Virus record (IMG/VR): IMGVR_UViG_3300031601_000013
Coordinates: 1-31,951 of that record
Reading direction: 5' to 3' (one strand)
Source of the DNA: a virus
DNA length: 31,951 nt
The notes under the pieces are model-generated. The model was not told the origin of the DNA. It was given only the letters and a program-made list of their open reading frames with translations, and did no database searches. Both the position numbers and the translations under genes were made by a program. Positions 22,824 to 30,098 of this stretch are shown piece by piece (within the stretch, counting starts at the first letter, position 1; the number at the start of each line of letters is the position of its first letter).

Positions 22824-24907
22824 ACTATTATATTCTCCTCTATTAGCCACGCTATTTTTTGAATGTTTACTGGGTATGGGGTATCTTGCACAACCTCTAT
22901 GAAAAAGTCTTGTTTAGCTCCTCTTGCAAAGCTGAATCTATGCGTATTAGTGCTTAGTTGTGGGTAAGCTGATTGCGGTGTTAATTGATCAGAATATAAT
23001 AATCCAGTTACTTTATCATTTACCTTGAAGTTAAAAGATTGAAAGTACTGTATCCATGCTTGAGATACTTTTCTAGTTTTAAAACTTCCTGATGTACCAC
23101 TATACAATGGCATAGTTTTCAATGTAGCTACAAACGATTTTCCCACCCTAATATCACCAATAGTACTACTATCAACTAATACATAATATTTATTTAATGA
23201 GGTGTCTAAAATTGCCGGATATTCTCCTAAATAACTATAATTAGTATTCCCAGATACTATAGTTTTAACACTTACACCAATTAATTCATTAGCTACTATA
23301 TCAGAAGTAGGATAATCCAAATATATCTTACCATTTGTAACAGTAGCATTTAACCCATAATCAAAATCATTAATTAATGATGGTGTAATTATTCTATTAG
23401 TATTTGAAAATAAATATAATCTATTATTCAAAACACTTAAATCTCTTATGGTTTCAGTACCAATTGTTGATATATTAAACTGTGAAAATCCGTGATTCTG
23501 AAATTGTAAAGATGTTGAATATATACATATAGAACCATCTACATTTAATAAAGCTAATATCTGATCTTGGTTGTTATCAATGTCATAGACAGCTGCTTTT
23601 ATTGGATGTTTTATTAAGTGTTGTGAATTACTAGATATAATACCCGCTGATACTGATTTGTCTTGTTCTATAATCTCAACTAATGCTTTTCCGTTTGATG
23701 TTATGAAGTATATATTATTTTTATATTTAATAGGTTTCATTAATGATGATGAATAACTACTAGTTAACTGAGGAGCGAAATTACCCGGTGTTATACCAAC
23801 GTCATAACCAGTCATTACTGTTAATTGCTGTGATTCTGTGAATAAATGTAGGTTAACACCACCGAATATATGTTTAATTCCGCCACCTTCCGAATTCTGA
23901 ATAATATATACAATTGCATCAGGATCTTCACCACTATTCACATTAAAATCATTAGGTGTATTTATTTTTGACCCCGCTACTATCATAGGTAAATCAGGAG
24001 TATTTGCGAACCATAAACGGCCTTGAAAGAATGAAGTTAATGAAGGATATACCTTATCACCATTAATTCTATCACCCCATATTGGCTTTCTCATGCTCCA
24101 CGTAGCACCTTCTTTACTATATCCAGTACCAAATGCCTGTAGTACTGTTATAGTTATTGATTGGCTAGTAGCTGATGGATTGCTAACTGTTTTTATGATT
24201 CCAAACCCTATAGGCTGTTCAACAGTTGCACCAGTTCGACCGAATATCATTCCACCTATCCAATCATCTGTAAAAGGATTACTTCCACTAGGAAAAGATA
24301 TAGATATTGTTGACCCTAAAGGTGTTCCAGATGCTGTAAACTGATATTTTGAATAATCTATATCACCAAAATCAATACTAGGTACTACTGAAAAACCAAT
24401 ATCCTCTATAGTACTATTGGCGAATGTTACCGGATCAATAACTATTTTTTGTGGGTGTACACGTGGATGAGATATAACAATGAAATTATCAGTTGCAGTT
24501 GTATCAAAGTCCTTAACTACAGTATTAACTATTGTTGTTATTTTCTTTGTGGCAATTGGAACTTGTACCGCATCTTTGGAGAACTTTATAAGATATACAA
24601 ATGTATCTGAAGATGTTACTTCATTTATTAATATAAGTTGATACCAGTAACTATCTTTTGACCTAAAAGAGAAATGATCTATACCAATGATAGCCGTATT
24701 TAATACAATATTTTGATACTGTGTTATATAGTCAAAAGACTTTCTTTTTTGTGGTAACTGTTGACTAGATATATACATGTTATCGCATTTAGATAATGCT
24801 GTTAAATATTGTTGTCCTTGTGATGTATAATTAAATAATTGAGGATCAACCTCACCTAAACCGAATGAATCTTGTTGTACAATGCTACTCATAACTTCTA
24901 TAGCCAT
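22820..24907 (-). CDS. Tail tube/nozzle protein (T7 gp12-like, tail tubular protein B)
   Basis: 695 aa, almost entirely beta-rich. The N-terminal QQDSFGLGEVDPQLFNYTSQ and KCDNMYISSQQLPQKRKSFD match the 'fxxGevxPxLxxR.D...y..g...c.N....p.Gg' start of podovirus tail nozzle proteins. VYPSLTSFFQGRLWFANTPD is the family's 'yP....fy.qRL.fagt...p' motif. It would form the hexameric nozzle below the gp11-like ring. It overlaps the upstream gene; starts at 24907 and 24892 are both possible, neither with a strong ribosome site. Confidence 0.82.
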   Translation of the reverse strand: MAIEVMSSIVQQDSFGLGEVDPQLFNYTSQGQQYLTALSKCDNMYISSQQLPQKRKSFDYITQYQNIVLNTAIIGIDHFSFRSKDSYWYQLILINEVTSSDTFVYLIKFSKDAVQVPIATKKITTIVNTVVKDFDTTATDNFIVISHPRVHPQKIVIDPVTFANSTIEDIGFSVVPSIDFGDIDYSKYQFTASGTPLGSTISISFPSGSNPFTDDWIGGMIFGRTGATVEQPIGFGIIKTVSNPSATSQSITITVLQAFGTGYSKEGATWSMRKPIWGDRINGDKVYPSLTSFFQGRLWFANTPDLPMIVAGSKINTPNDFNVNSGEDPDAIVYIIQNSEGGGIKHIFGGVNLHLFTESQQLTVMTGYDVGITPGNFAPQLTSSYSSSLMKPIKYKNNIYFITSNGKALVEIIEQDKSVSAGIISSNSQHLIKHPIKAAVYDIDNNQDQILALLNVDGSICIYSTSLQFQNHGFSQFNISTIGTETIRDLSVLNNRLYLFSNTNRIITPSLINDFDYGLNATVTNGKIYLDYPTSDIVANELIGVSVKTIVSGNTNYSYLGEYPAILDTSLNKYYVLVDSSTIGDIRVGKSFVATLKTMPLYSGTSGSFKTRKVSQAWIQYFQSFNFKVNDKVTGLLYSDQLTPQSAYPQLSTNTHRFSFARGAKQDFFIEVVQDTPYPVNIQKIAWLIEENIIV

Positions 24908-25481
24908 GAGTTTTTACGTTAAATTGCCTAACTTTACCATTTTGGATATCGTTATTTTTAGCAATGATCACATACCTTTGATATGTTTGTGAAAACATAG
25001 AACTTAATTGAGCATTTTCTAGTAAATTCATTGATAGCTCACTAGCTGAAAGATAAGATACGGCCTCTATAAATGATTGTGGTATTTCTTCTATAGAGAT
25101 ATCACCTACTTTATATTTAACTAAAATAGTATCAATATTTGTATACAATGATTTGCCTAAAATCTCATATGAACTTGAATCTAAAGCCAAATTTATTCTT
25201 TCAACGCCACCACTATCAACAGGTTTGTAAGCCTCTATAATTTTAAAGCAATCTATAGGCACTAAATATTCATAATTAAAGGATGGATTACTAGACGTTG
25301 TAAGTCTTGCCAATTTCTTAAACTTTATAGCAAATGACCATATATGCGATTCTAATACAATCTTAATTTTAGCATCAATTGTATCGCTTATTATTTGACC
25401 CCATTCATCGCTTATGCTAGAATCTTGGTGATTTCTACCTAATAAATTATACACCCTGTTAATTATTTGTATATCAGCCAT
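24885..25481 (-). CDS. Tail tubular protein A (T7 gp11-like adaptor)
   Basis: 198 aa, the normal family length. IINRVYNLLGRNHQDSSISD at the N-terminus, ESHIWSFAIKFKKLARLTTS, YEYLVPIDCFKIIEAY and IPQSFIEAVSYLSASELSMN reproduce the gp11 pattern (helical start, 'W.F......L', 'Y.lP.d...i', 'lP..f..a...rla.ela'). It forms the ring between portal and nozzle. GGAAGG lies before the ATG, 1 nt after the small terminase stop. It pairs with the nozzle gene downstream. Confidence 0.82.
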   Translation of the reverse strand: MADIQIINRVYNLLGRNHQDSSISDEWGQIISDTIDAKIKIVLESHIWSFAIKFKKLARLTTSSNPSFNYEYLVPIDCFKIIEAYKPVDSGGVERINLALDSSSYEILGKSLYTNIDTILVKYKVGDISIEEIPQSFIEAVSYLSASELSMNLLENAQLSSMFSQTYQRYVIIAKNNDIQNGKVRQFNVKTHGYRSYE

Positions 25482-25482
25482 T

Positions 25483-25971
25483 TTAACCTTCCAGTTTATC
25501 CAGTCTTAATTTAAGTTCGTTGAGTTCAGACAGTTCATTTTTAGTTTTGATTAGATTGTTTAATGTGTTGAGAGTTGCATTGTCTAGTTCAGCCTCACAA
25601 CCATCTTCACCCATTATCTTAGAAATAATAACGCTTAACATGTCAATATTATCATCTTTGTAATCACTAGCTTTAATTTTAACTGCATTTTGTCGCCAAT
25701 GATCTTTAGTTTTAAGATAAAATATCTGTGCTGTAGTATCTCCAGACATTGCATTGTCGATCAAAGAATTAGCAATTTGCTCACTTACAGTGCTTGCACC
25801 TTTCTTATACCGTTGGAAATACTCGGGATATTCTCTAAAGATACTATACAGTGTACTTTTATTCATTCCGAAACGATCAGCAACACGTTCAATGCTTAGC
25901 GTTCTTCCTAATGTTTCAAGTGAATCTATTTGATCTGTTGTTAGATATTTCTTAGCCGTTTTTGAAGTCAT
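25483..25971 (-). CDS. Small terminase subunit
   Basis: 162 aa. The N-terminal helix-turn-helix (SIERVADRFGMNKSTLYSIF, about residues 27-46) would recognise the packaging site. RYKKGASTVSEQIANSLIDN and MSGDTTAQIFYLKTKDHWRQ match the central oligomerisation region of small terminases ('GD..a..f.lk....W'). The C-terminal coiled coil (TKNELSELNELKLRLDKLEG) would contact the large subunit. AAGG lies 8 nt before the ATG. It lies 7.7 kb upstream of the large subunit, with tail and head genes between. Confidence 0.85.
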   Translation of the reverse strand: MTSKTAKKYLTTDQIDSLETLGRTLSIERVADRFGMNKSTLYSIFREYPEYFQRYKKGASTVSEQIANSLIDNAMSGDTTAQIFYLKTKDHWRQNAVKIKASDYKDDNIDMLSVIISKIMGEDGCEAELDNATLNTLNNLIKTKNELSELNELKLRLDKLEG

Positions 25972-26009
25972 TTATAGCCTTTGATATAGTTATATATTAA
26001 TATTATATA

Positions 26010-26195
26010 CTATTTATGGTAATAATTTGGTAAATTATGATACTTTACACAGTCATCGTAACATTCTCTTGCCTCTTCTTCTGTTTCAAAAAGTCCTTGT
26101 GCAAAACTATCACCGTCTTTAACCAGAAATTTCCACTTATTCATATCTTGTAAAAAAAATACTGGTTCTATCTCTTTTCTTGTTATATTACTCAC
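26010..26195 (-). CDS. Small hypothetical protein
   Basis: 61 aa, acidic, with two Cys near the C-terminus (ARECYDDCVKYH) and aromatic residues in EPVFFLQDMNKWKFLV. It overlaps the previous gene by ATGA with AAGGAG upstream. No family is recognised. It belongs to the string of small genes between leader D and small terminase. Confidence 0.6.
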   Translation of the reverse strand: MSNITRKEIEPVFFLQDMNKWKFLVKDGDSFAQGLFETEEEARECYDDCVKYHNLPNYYHK

Positions 26196-26488
26196 TTAAT
26201 AATCTCCTTAATAGTATCATACATCATATCCAACGAGCTAAATCTAACTGTACATTCCTTGCCTAAATGCGTCAAATTCTTACCTTTGCTATAAATATTA
26301 TATGAGTACTCTGTAATACCATTTGTAGTTAGTGATATAACTTCATTACGTGGGTCTAGTTTCTTTATCATTTCTTTGCATTCTAGTAGTTTGTTGAAAT
26401 CTATATGTGCTTTGCGTATATTTTCTAATTTACCATGTTTTGGTGGTATACATAGGCGTATTGAAGTATTGTTTTTATCTATATTCAT
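26192..26488 (-). CDS. Small hypothetical protein
   Basis: 98 aa from the ATG at 26488, which follows the previous stop by one base with GGTGGAT upstream; a start at 26509 would overlap. The N-terminus is basic and the body mixed alpha/beta (RKAHIDFNKLLECKEMIKKL, then ECTVRFSSLDMMYDTIKEII). No recognised motif. Confidence 0.6.
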   Translation of the reverse strand: MNIDKNNTSIRLCIPPKHGKLENIRKAHIDFNKLLECKEMIKKLDPRNEVISLTTNGITEYSYNIYSKGKNLTHLGKECTVRFSSLDMMYDTIKEIIK

Positions 26489-26489
26489 T

Positions 26490-26696
26490 TTATCCACCCC
26501 CATATACATATACTAATTCATCATCTTTTAGTTCTCTTATATTTTCTGATATTTCTGTGACGAGAGAAGAATTAGGATAATTATAATATTTTAATTTATG
26601 ACATTTTATAATAGCATCTTCAATAGTTTCAGCTTTAATGACAATCAGTCCTGCTGTGTAATTGCACAATACATTTTCTGCAACAAATGTTTTCAT
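26490..26696 (-). CDS. Small hypothetical protein
   Basis: 68 aa with a beta-alpha-beta look: KTFVAENVLCNYTAGLIVIK, helix TIEDAIIKCHKL, then ELVYVYGGG. The 'A.t.edAi..c.kl' helix resembles small phage proteins of unknown role. It overlaps the 82-aa gene by ATGA with GGAG upstream. Confidence 0.6.
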   Translation of the reverse strand: MKTFVAENVLCNYTAGLIVIKAETIEDAIIKCHKLKYYNYPNSSLVTEISENIRELKDDELVYVYGGG

Positions 26697-26941
26697 GATA
26701 TCTCCTCGCTATTTCTGAATACTTTGAAACTTGGCATCAAATAAAATTGCTCAAAAGGACAACACATATTATCTGATATTTTTCTTTGAAATTTATACTC
26801 TTCATATCTATTTTTACTAAAACACATCGTTTTAGTAACTCTAGTTATCATATGAATTGTTTTATATCTAAGTGGTATACATCTTGGATGACTTGTAATA
26901 ACTATAGTATCACCGACTTCGACTAAATTTATTTGGTTCAT
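26693..26941 (-). CDS. Hypothetical protein, first gene after leader D
   Basis: 82 aa, beta-rich at the start (INLVEVGDTIVITSHPRC), basic, with four Cys (C21, C40, C60 and C61). VGDTIVIT may be an SH3-like small barrel, but this is a guess. AGGAG lies 7 nt before the ATG. It heads the operon that probably continues into small terminase and tail genes, and follows a structured leader otherwise seen before HNH genes. Confidence 0.6.
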   Translation of the reverse strand: MNQINLVEVGDTIVITSHPRCIPLRYKTIHMITRVTKTMCFSKNRYEEYKFQRKISDNMCCPFEQFYLMPSFKVFRNSEEIS

Positions 26942-26975
26942 AACATTTATCTCCTGTTATTTTATCTGTTGAGAG

Positions 26976-27036
26976 TGTAGCAAACGATGATAAGTCGTCT
27001 TTCAGTAATGATCCTAGCTACATCTATAGTGTATCA
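26976..27036 (-). promoter_or_regulatory. Promoter plus 47-nt structured leader (leader D)
   Basis: Extended -10: TGA-TACACT (27028-27036), where TGA is the stop codon of the 69-aa gene. Exactly 5 nt later P1 begins: TGTAGC (27017-27022) pairs with GCTACA (26976-26981). TAGG follows directly, then a possible TCA/TGA mini-stem and the hairpin ACGA-CTTATCA-TCGT (26984-26998), whose loop is identical to leader C while its stem differs. Confidence 0.65.
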
Positions 27037-27243
27037 CTTATTAAAATGTTCTTCCATTATTCTAATAAATAATTGTTTATTAGTTAAATTACTATATTTA
27101 TCAAAGTACTCTGCAATCTTTACATCAATTGCATTATGATAATAAAGTTTTAATGAAATATTCTTTTTAGTGTTCTTTTTATTCCATTCATTTGATGTTT
27201 TTTGTCTTAATAGTATTGAGTGAGTAGTATTACAATTTGACAT
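27034..27243 (-). CDS. Small protein, possible ribbon-helix-helix fold
   Basis: 69 aa. A basic N-terminus, then NISLKLYYHNAIDVKIAEYF and TNKQLFIRIMEEHF, a strand-helix-helix order like small ribbon-helix-helix DNA-binding proteins. The match is by pattern only. GGAG lies upstream. Its stop codon forms part of the promoter of leader D. Confidence 0.55.
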   Translation of the reverse strand: MSNCNTTHSILLRQKTSNEWNKKNTKKNISLKLYYHNAIDVKIAEYFDKYSNLTNKQLFIRIMEEHFNK

Positions 27244-27246
27244 TCA

Positions 27247-27336
27247 TTATTCATCTCCGCTTTCTATTAAATGTATTATTAAAACCGCAACAAGTGATAT
27301 ACTTATTGCCACAATTAGTTCTGTTAGATTAATCAT
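27247..27336 (-). CDS. Small membrane peptide (29 aa)
   Basis: A 29-residue ORF (MINLTELIVAISISLVAVLI, then HLIESGDE) with one clear transmembrane helix and an acidic tail. GAGGAG lies 7 nt before the ATG, the best ribosome site of the neighbourhood, and it fits exactly between two genes. Function unknown; size would allow a pinholin-like or regulatory membrane peptide, but no lysis gene is adjacent. Confidence 0.65.
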   Translation of the reverse strand: MINLTELIVAISISLVAVLIIHLIESGDE

Positions 27337-27351
27337 TTCTTATCTCCTCTA

Positions 27352-27543
27352 TTAATAGTTGGTTATTATCACTACACCTTTAGAATAATTAACATAATTG
27401 CAGCCGTGTTTAATCATTGCATACTCTTTGATTAGTTGTCTATACTTTGCATTTGCATCTTTTTCAACTTCAAAACTAAATTCTTTTAAAACTTTATATT
27501 CGTCACGACTTATTCCATACTCTTCTATCGCTACTTTATACAT
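27352..27543 (-). CDS. Small hypothetical protein
   Basis: 63 aa, charged and helical in the middle (FSFEVEKDANAKYRQLIKEY), ending in hydrophobic VVIITNY. No recognised family. First gene behind a good promoter (27575-27603), but without a clear Shine-Dalgarno. Heads the group of small genes before leader D. Confidence 0.6.
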   Translation of the reverse strand: MYKVAIEEYGISRDEYKVLKEFSFEVEKDANAKYRQLIKEYAMIKHGCNYVNYSKGVVIITNY

Positions 27544-27686
27544 TTTATTATCTATCGTTGTTGGTATGTGAGTAAGTATATTATAGTATTCCTATAATGT
27601 AAAGAGATAAATAGAAATAATGTGAAATAATTTAGTATGAAATGTTGTTGAAAATACTTATTTTAGAAGTAAGTGTGTTTAATTAT
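27544..27686 (-). promoter_or_regulatory. Intergenic region with sigma70-type promoter
   Basis: TTTACA (27598-27603), a 17-bp spacer and TATACT (27575-27580) form a near-consensus promoter for the small-gene operon starting at 27543. The upstream part of the gap, after the membrane-protein gene, has only a weak ACTTA/TAAGT hairpin followed by TTTTC, at best a poor terminator. No gene is present. Confidence 0.65.
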
Positions 27687-28178
27687 TTATCTTTTAAAGC
27701 CAAACCACATAATGAAAGATCCTACAATCATATAAAATAATTCGCAAATCACTGAAGATATCAAAACATAAGTAGTGAAATTAGAATTACCTAAAAAGCT
27801 CAAATCTAAAGACATATCAAATATACCTACGAAAATAAGTATATTTGCATACCAAATTACGACTTTATTATTATAATACTTTTCAGGTATAAACAAAAGA
27901 TAACACCCTATCCCACCAATTAAAAACAATGTTATTATAGCCTCAAGACTTGATTTTATTTCATAATGTGATGTATTTTCTATAAAATATAAAAACCACA
28001 TCGAACTGAGGCTTATACAAAGTGTTATGAACATATTACTTATCTTTTTTTGCGTAGTTATCATTCTTATACCTGCTATTATTTTGTAAATTTTTATTAA
28101 TAATAATATCCATAATCCAATATCAATTAGATATACTTTCTTATTACCAATGAATATTTTATTTTCTCGGACAATCAT
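27687..28178 (-). CDS. Multi-pass membrane protein of unknown function
   Basis: 163 aa with about five hydrophobic segments (near 17-35, 48-65, 80-96, 107-125 and 138-158), joined by short basic or acidic loops. No family is recognised and no good ribosome site is seen. It is the last gene of an accessory cassette with two other membrane-associated proteins. Candidate roles are superinfection exclusion or another host-envelope effect; this is inference. Confidence 0.65.
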   Translation of the reverse strand: MIVRENKIFIGNKKVYLIDIGLWILLLIKIYKIIAGIRMITTQKKISNMFITLCISLSSMWFLYFIENTSHYEIKSSLEAIITLFLIGGIGCYLLFIPEKYYNNKVVIWYANILIFVGIFDMSLDLSFLGNSNFTTYVLISSVICELFYMIVGSFIMWFGFKR

Positions 28179-28190
28179 ATTTAGACATTA

Positions 28191-28538
28191 TTATAACATT
28201 AATTTTTTATTATACAATTTTATTGATAGATATAATACTGTAACATCAGATATCAAGTATATTGAACCAACTTCTAAATTTCCTGATATTACTTGGTAAC
28301 AATCATATATACACCAAAGCAATCCGTAAACTATAAAATAATAACACAAATATTTTTTATACTTACGATATCCCTCTCTATTTTTAGTAGTATAATATAT
28401 AAGTGCCACACCAACAGGGCTAGTAACAGCATTAATGATAAAAAAATGTATAAGACGATAATTAATATTATAAACACTGTATACGGACCAAAAAACACTA
28501 AAAATTAAAAGTATTAATATTATTTTATTACTTTTCAT
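28191..28538 (-). CDS. Multi-pass membrane protein of unknown function
   Basis: 115 aa with four hydrophobic segments (about 5-22, 29-48, 64-82 and 90-108) and basic loops (KNREGYRKYKKY). It overlaps the lipoprotein gene by 11 bases, so the two are co-expressed. The four-helix small size would permit a holin-like or exclusion protein, but no family is recognised. Confidence 0.65.
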   Translation of the reverse strand: MKSNKIILILLIFSVFWSVYSVYNINYRLIHFFIINAVTSPVGVALIYYTTKNREGYRKYKKYLCYYFIVYGLLWCIYDCYQVISGNLEVGSIYLISDVTVLYLSIKLYNKKLML

Positions 28539-29061
28539 TCTTTATACCTTTTTCATAACCCCTTCTAAATGCTCTTTTATAGACTATCTTGTAAGCTTTC
28601 CAACCAAAATATATACTTAATAGTATCTTTACATAGTTTGACCAACTTACAATAAAACTTGCAAAATGATTTATAAGAATTTCTATTGTAGATTCGTTAT
28701 TATTATTGATAACTTGTAAATCTGAACCTGAATAAGATGTTTTTTTGTTATTTTTACTTGTTGAAGTTTGAACTTGTGTTGAGTTTTTAGACTTATCATT
28801 GTTGACACCCGCCAGAATTGTTTTAGTCGGTGACACATCGACTGGCATCTGTGTTGAATTATCTTTTTTATTGAATATAGACCTGTCAAAACTAGAACCA
28901 TGCCCTGTATTAAGAGCAACTTTCACTGCGTTCTGGGCAGTATCACCACCAGATATATTATTAGATGGTGCAATCAACGAGCTTAGACCCTTTGTAGCAT
29001 CCGCTAAGAAACATGAATTTAAGAATAAACAAAGAACTATTACTATAAATATTCTTATCAT
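28528..29061 (-). CDS. Lipoprotein with C-terminal membrane anchor (possible unimolecular spanin)
   Basis: 177 aa. MIRIFIVIVLCLFLNSC is a lipoprotein signal with lipobox LNSC; Cys17 would be acylated. Residues 20-125 are Ser/Asn/Thr/Lys-rich and disordered. Residues 131-155 form a transmembrane helix (FASFIVSWSNYVKILLSIYF) followed by a basic cytoplasmic tail (YKRAFRRGYEKGIKNEK). An outer-membrane lipid end plus an inner-membrane helix is the plan of unimolecular spanins such as T1 gp11, which fuse the membranes at lysis. No endolysin lies nearby, so this is a hypothesis. It has its own promoter and no clear Shine-Dalgarno. Confidence 0.65.
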   Translation of the reverse strand: MIRIFIVIVLCLFLNSCFLADATKGLSSLIAPSNNISGGDTAQNAVKVALNTGHGSSFDRSIFNKKDNSTQMPVDVSPTKTILAGVNNDKSKNSTQVQTSTSKNNKKTSYSGSDLQVINNNNESTIEILINHFASFIVSWSNYVKILLSIYFGWKAYKIVYKRAFRRGYEKGIKNEK

Positions 29062-29082
29062 ATATTAAATAATTTTAATTGA

Positions 29083-29110
29083 ATTATAAATATCTTATCA
29101 TTTTAAACAA
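29083..29110 (-). promoter_or_regulatory. Promoter of the membrane-protein cassette
   Basis: TTGTTT (29105-29110), a 16-bp spacer and TATAAT (29083-29088) lie just after the terminator's T-run and about 20 bp before the lipoprotein start. Good -10, fair -35. Confidence 0.6.
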
Positions 29111-29132
29111 AAAAACCCTAATTAAAGAGTTT
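29108..29132 (-). terminator. Rho-independent terminator of the recombination operon
   Basis: On the transcribed strand AAACTCT pairs with AGGGTTT (7 bp, one G-T pair) around TTAATT, followed directly by TTTT. It lies 33 bp after the VRR-NUC stop and before the promoter of the membrane cassette. Confidence 0.8.
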
Positions 29133-29164
29133 ATTGACAAGTAATAATATTCTCTGTTGTTGCA

Positions 29165-29527
29165 TCATCGTGCATTATTTAACTTCTCCTTTATTTTATC
29201 CATTGCTATAACTGTTTTCTTAACTGCATCATCAAAACCATAACAAACAATAATATTGTGATCTAAAGATTCCATCAAAGAAATAGTTTCTTTTTGTTTA
29301 ACTGATAATTTACCAGTTCTAGTTTTTAACTCAATGAAAAGACTAACATTATTAAGAAGAACTTGTATATCAGGTATTCCCGCAACAACTCCCTCTTTTT
29401 TAAGTCTAACAGCTTCTAATATCCCTCTTTTACCACCATTTGGAATAGAAAATATAAGGTTTTTTTTATATTTAATTCTAAACCATTTAACGAAATTAAC
29501 TTGTATATTATGCTCTTCATGTCTCAT
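29165..29527 (-). CDS. VRR-NUC family nuclease
   Basis: 120 aa, the size of stand-alone phage VRR-NUC proteins. EEHNIQVNFVKWF (N-terminal Glu and Gln), SIPNGGKRG, GVVAGIPDIQV with the catalytic Asp53, and FIELKTRTGKLSVKQKE with Glu66 and Lys68 give the PD-(D/E)xK site. Members of the family act as structure-specific or Holliday-junction-like nucleases. It ends the recombination operon, and a strong terminator follows. Confidence 0.88.
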   Translation of the reverse strand: MRHEEHNIQVNFVKWFRIKYKKNLIFSIPNGGKRGILEAVRLKKEGVVAGIPDIQVLLNNVSLFIELKTRTGKLSVKQKETISLMESLDHNIIVCYGFDDAVKKTVIAMDKIKEKLNNAR

Positions 29528-29546
29528 ATTTAACCTTAATTATATA

Positions 29547-29846
29547 TTAAAAGGGTATTTCGCTATCATCGAATGTACTAGAATCAAACTTTGGCTGTGG
29601 TGGTCTTTGTGTGCCAAGATTTTGCTGTGTATCTCCTTTTTCGTAGAACTTTTTGCAATTACCTAAGTATATGTTAGGATCGTTTTTTTCTGTCTTTTGC
29701 TGTATTGCTCCATGACCTCCAAATTTGTCTTCTTTTTCTGTATCGAAGAAAACTGTTGCATCCAAATACATACCTTTAGCACCTTTAAACAATTTTGACT
29801 TATCTATTTTACTAACATCTATTTTCAAACTTATTCCGTATATCAT
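29547..29846 (-). CDS. Probable single-stranded DNA-binding protein
   Basis: 99 aa. YGISLKIDVSKIDKSKLFKG and GMYLDATVFFDTEKEDKFGG match a small phage family found beside recombination genes. The acidic tail ends DDSEIPF, like the protein-docking tail of SSB proteins. The beta-rich body would fit an OB fold. It sits between the HTH protein and the nuclease in an exonuclease/annealing-protein operon. SSB function is inferred from tail and context. Confidence 0.65.
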   Translation of the reverse strand: MIYGISLKIDVSKIDKSKLFKGAKGMYLDATVFFDTEKEDKFGGHGAIQQKTEKNDPNIYLGNCKKFYEKGDTQQNLGTQRPPQPKFDSSTFDDSEIPF

Positions 29847-29858
29847 TGCTCATTCCTT

Positions 29859-30098
29859 TTATTTTTTATTAATTTTTATATCTTTATTGTAATTTATCCA
29901 ATCAATATCTGTATGTTTTATAAATATGTAACCTCTTTGATGTGCAATACTTATTATAAATGAAGCTATATCCTTAGGAATATAACCCTGCTTTTTATAT
30001 CTACATAAGCTATCTAAATTAACACCAGTAATAGATTTAATATTAGAGTAGAATCCAAACTTATGTACAAGATCCCTTACTTCTAGCTTATTTTTCAT
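29859..30098 (-). CDS. Small helix-turn-helix protein
   Basis: 79 aa from the ATG at 30098 (a TTG two codons earlier is possible). VRDLVHKFGFYSNIKSITGV, then NLDSLCRYKKQGYIPKDIAS, looks like a Cro/C1-type HTH with recognition helix near LDSLCRYK. It overlaps the end of the annealing-protein gene. The ribosome site is weak, so translation is probably coupled. Target unknown; a regulator of the recombination operon is possible. Confidence 0.55.
   Translation of the reverse strand: MKNKLEVRDLVHKFGFYSNIKSITGVNLDSLCRYKKQGYIPKDIASFIISIAHQRGYIFIKHTDIDWINYNKDIKINKK

Noticed and set aside
16293-27022. Hammerhead ribozyme reading of leaders C-E (three-way junction with a GAAA-like joint)
   Set aside because: The CTGANGA core strand is missing in all three copies.
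28683-28919. 78-aa ORF inside the lipoprotein gene
   Set aside because: Alternative frame of the low-complexity part of the lipoprotein; no ribosome site.
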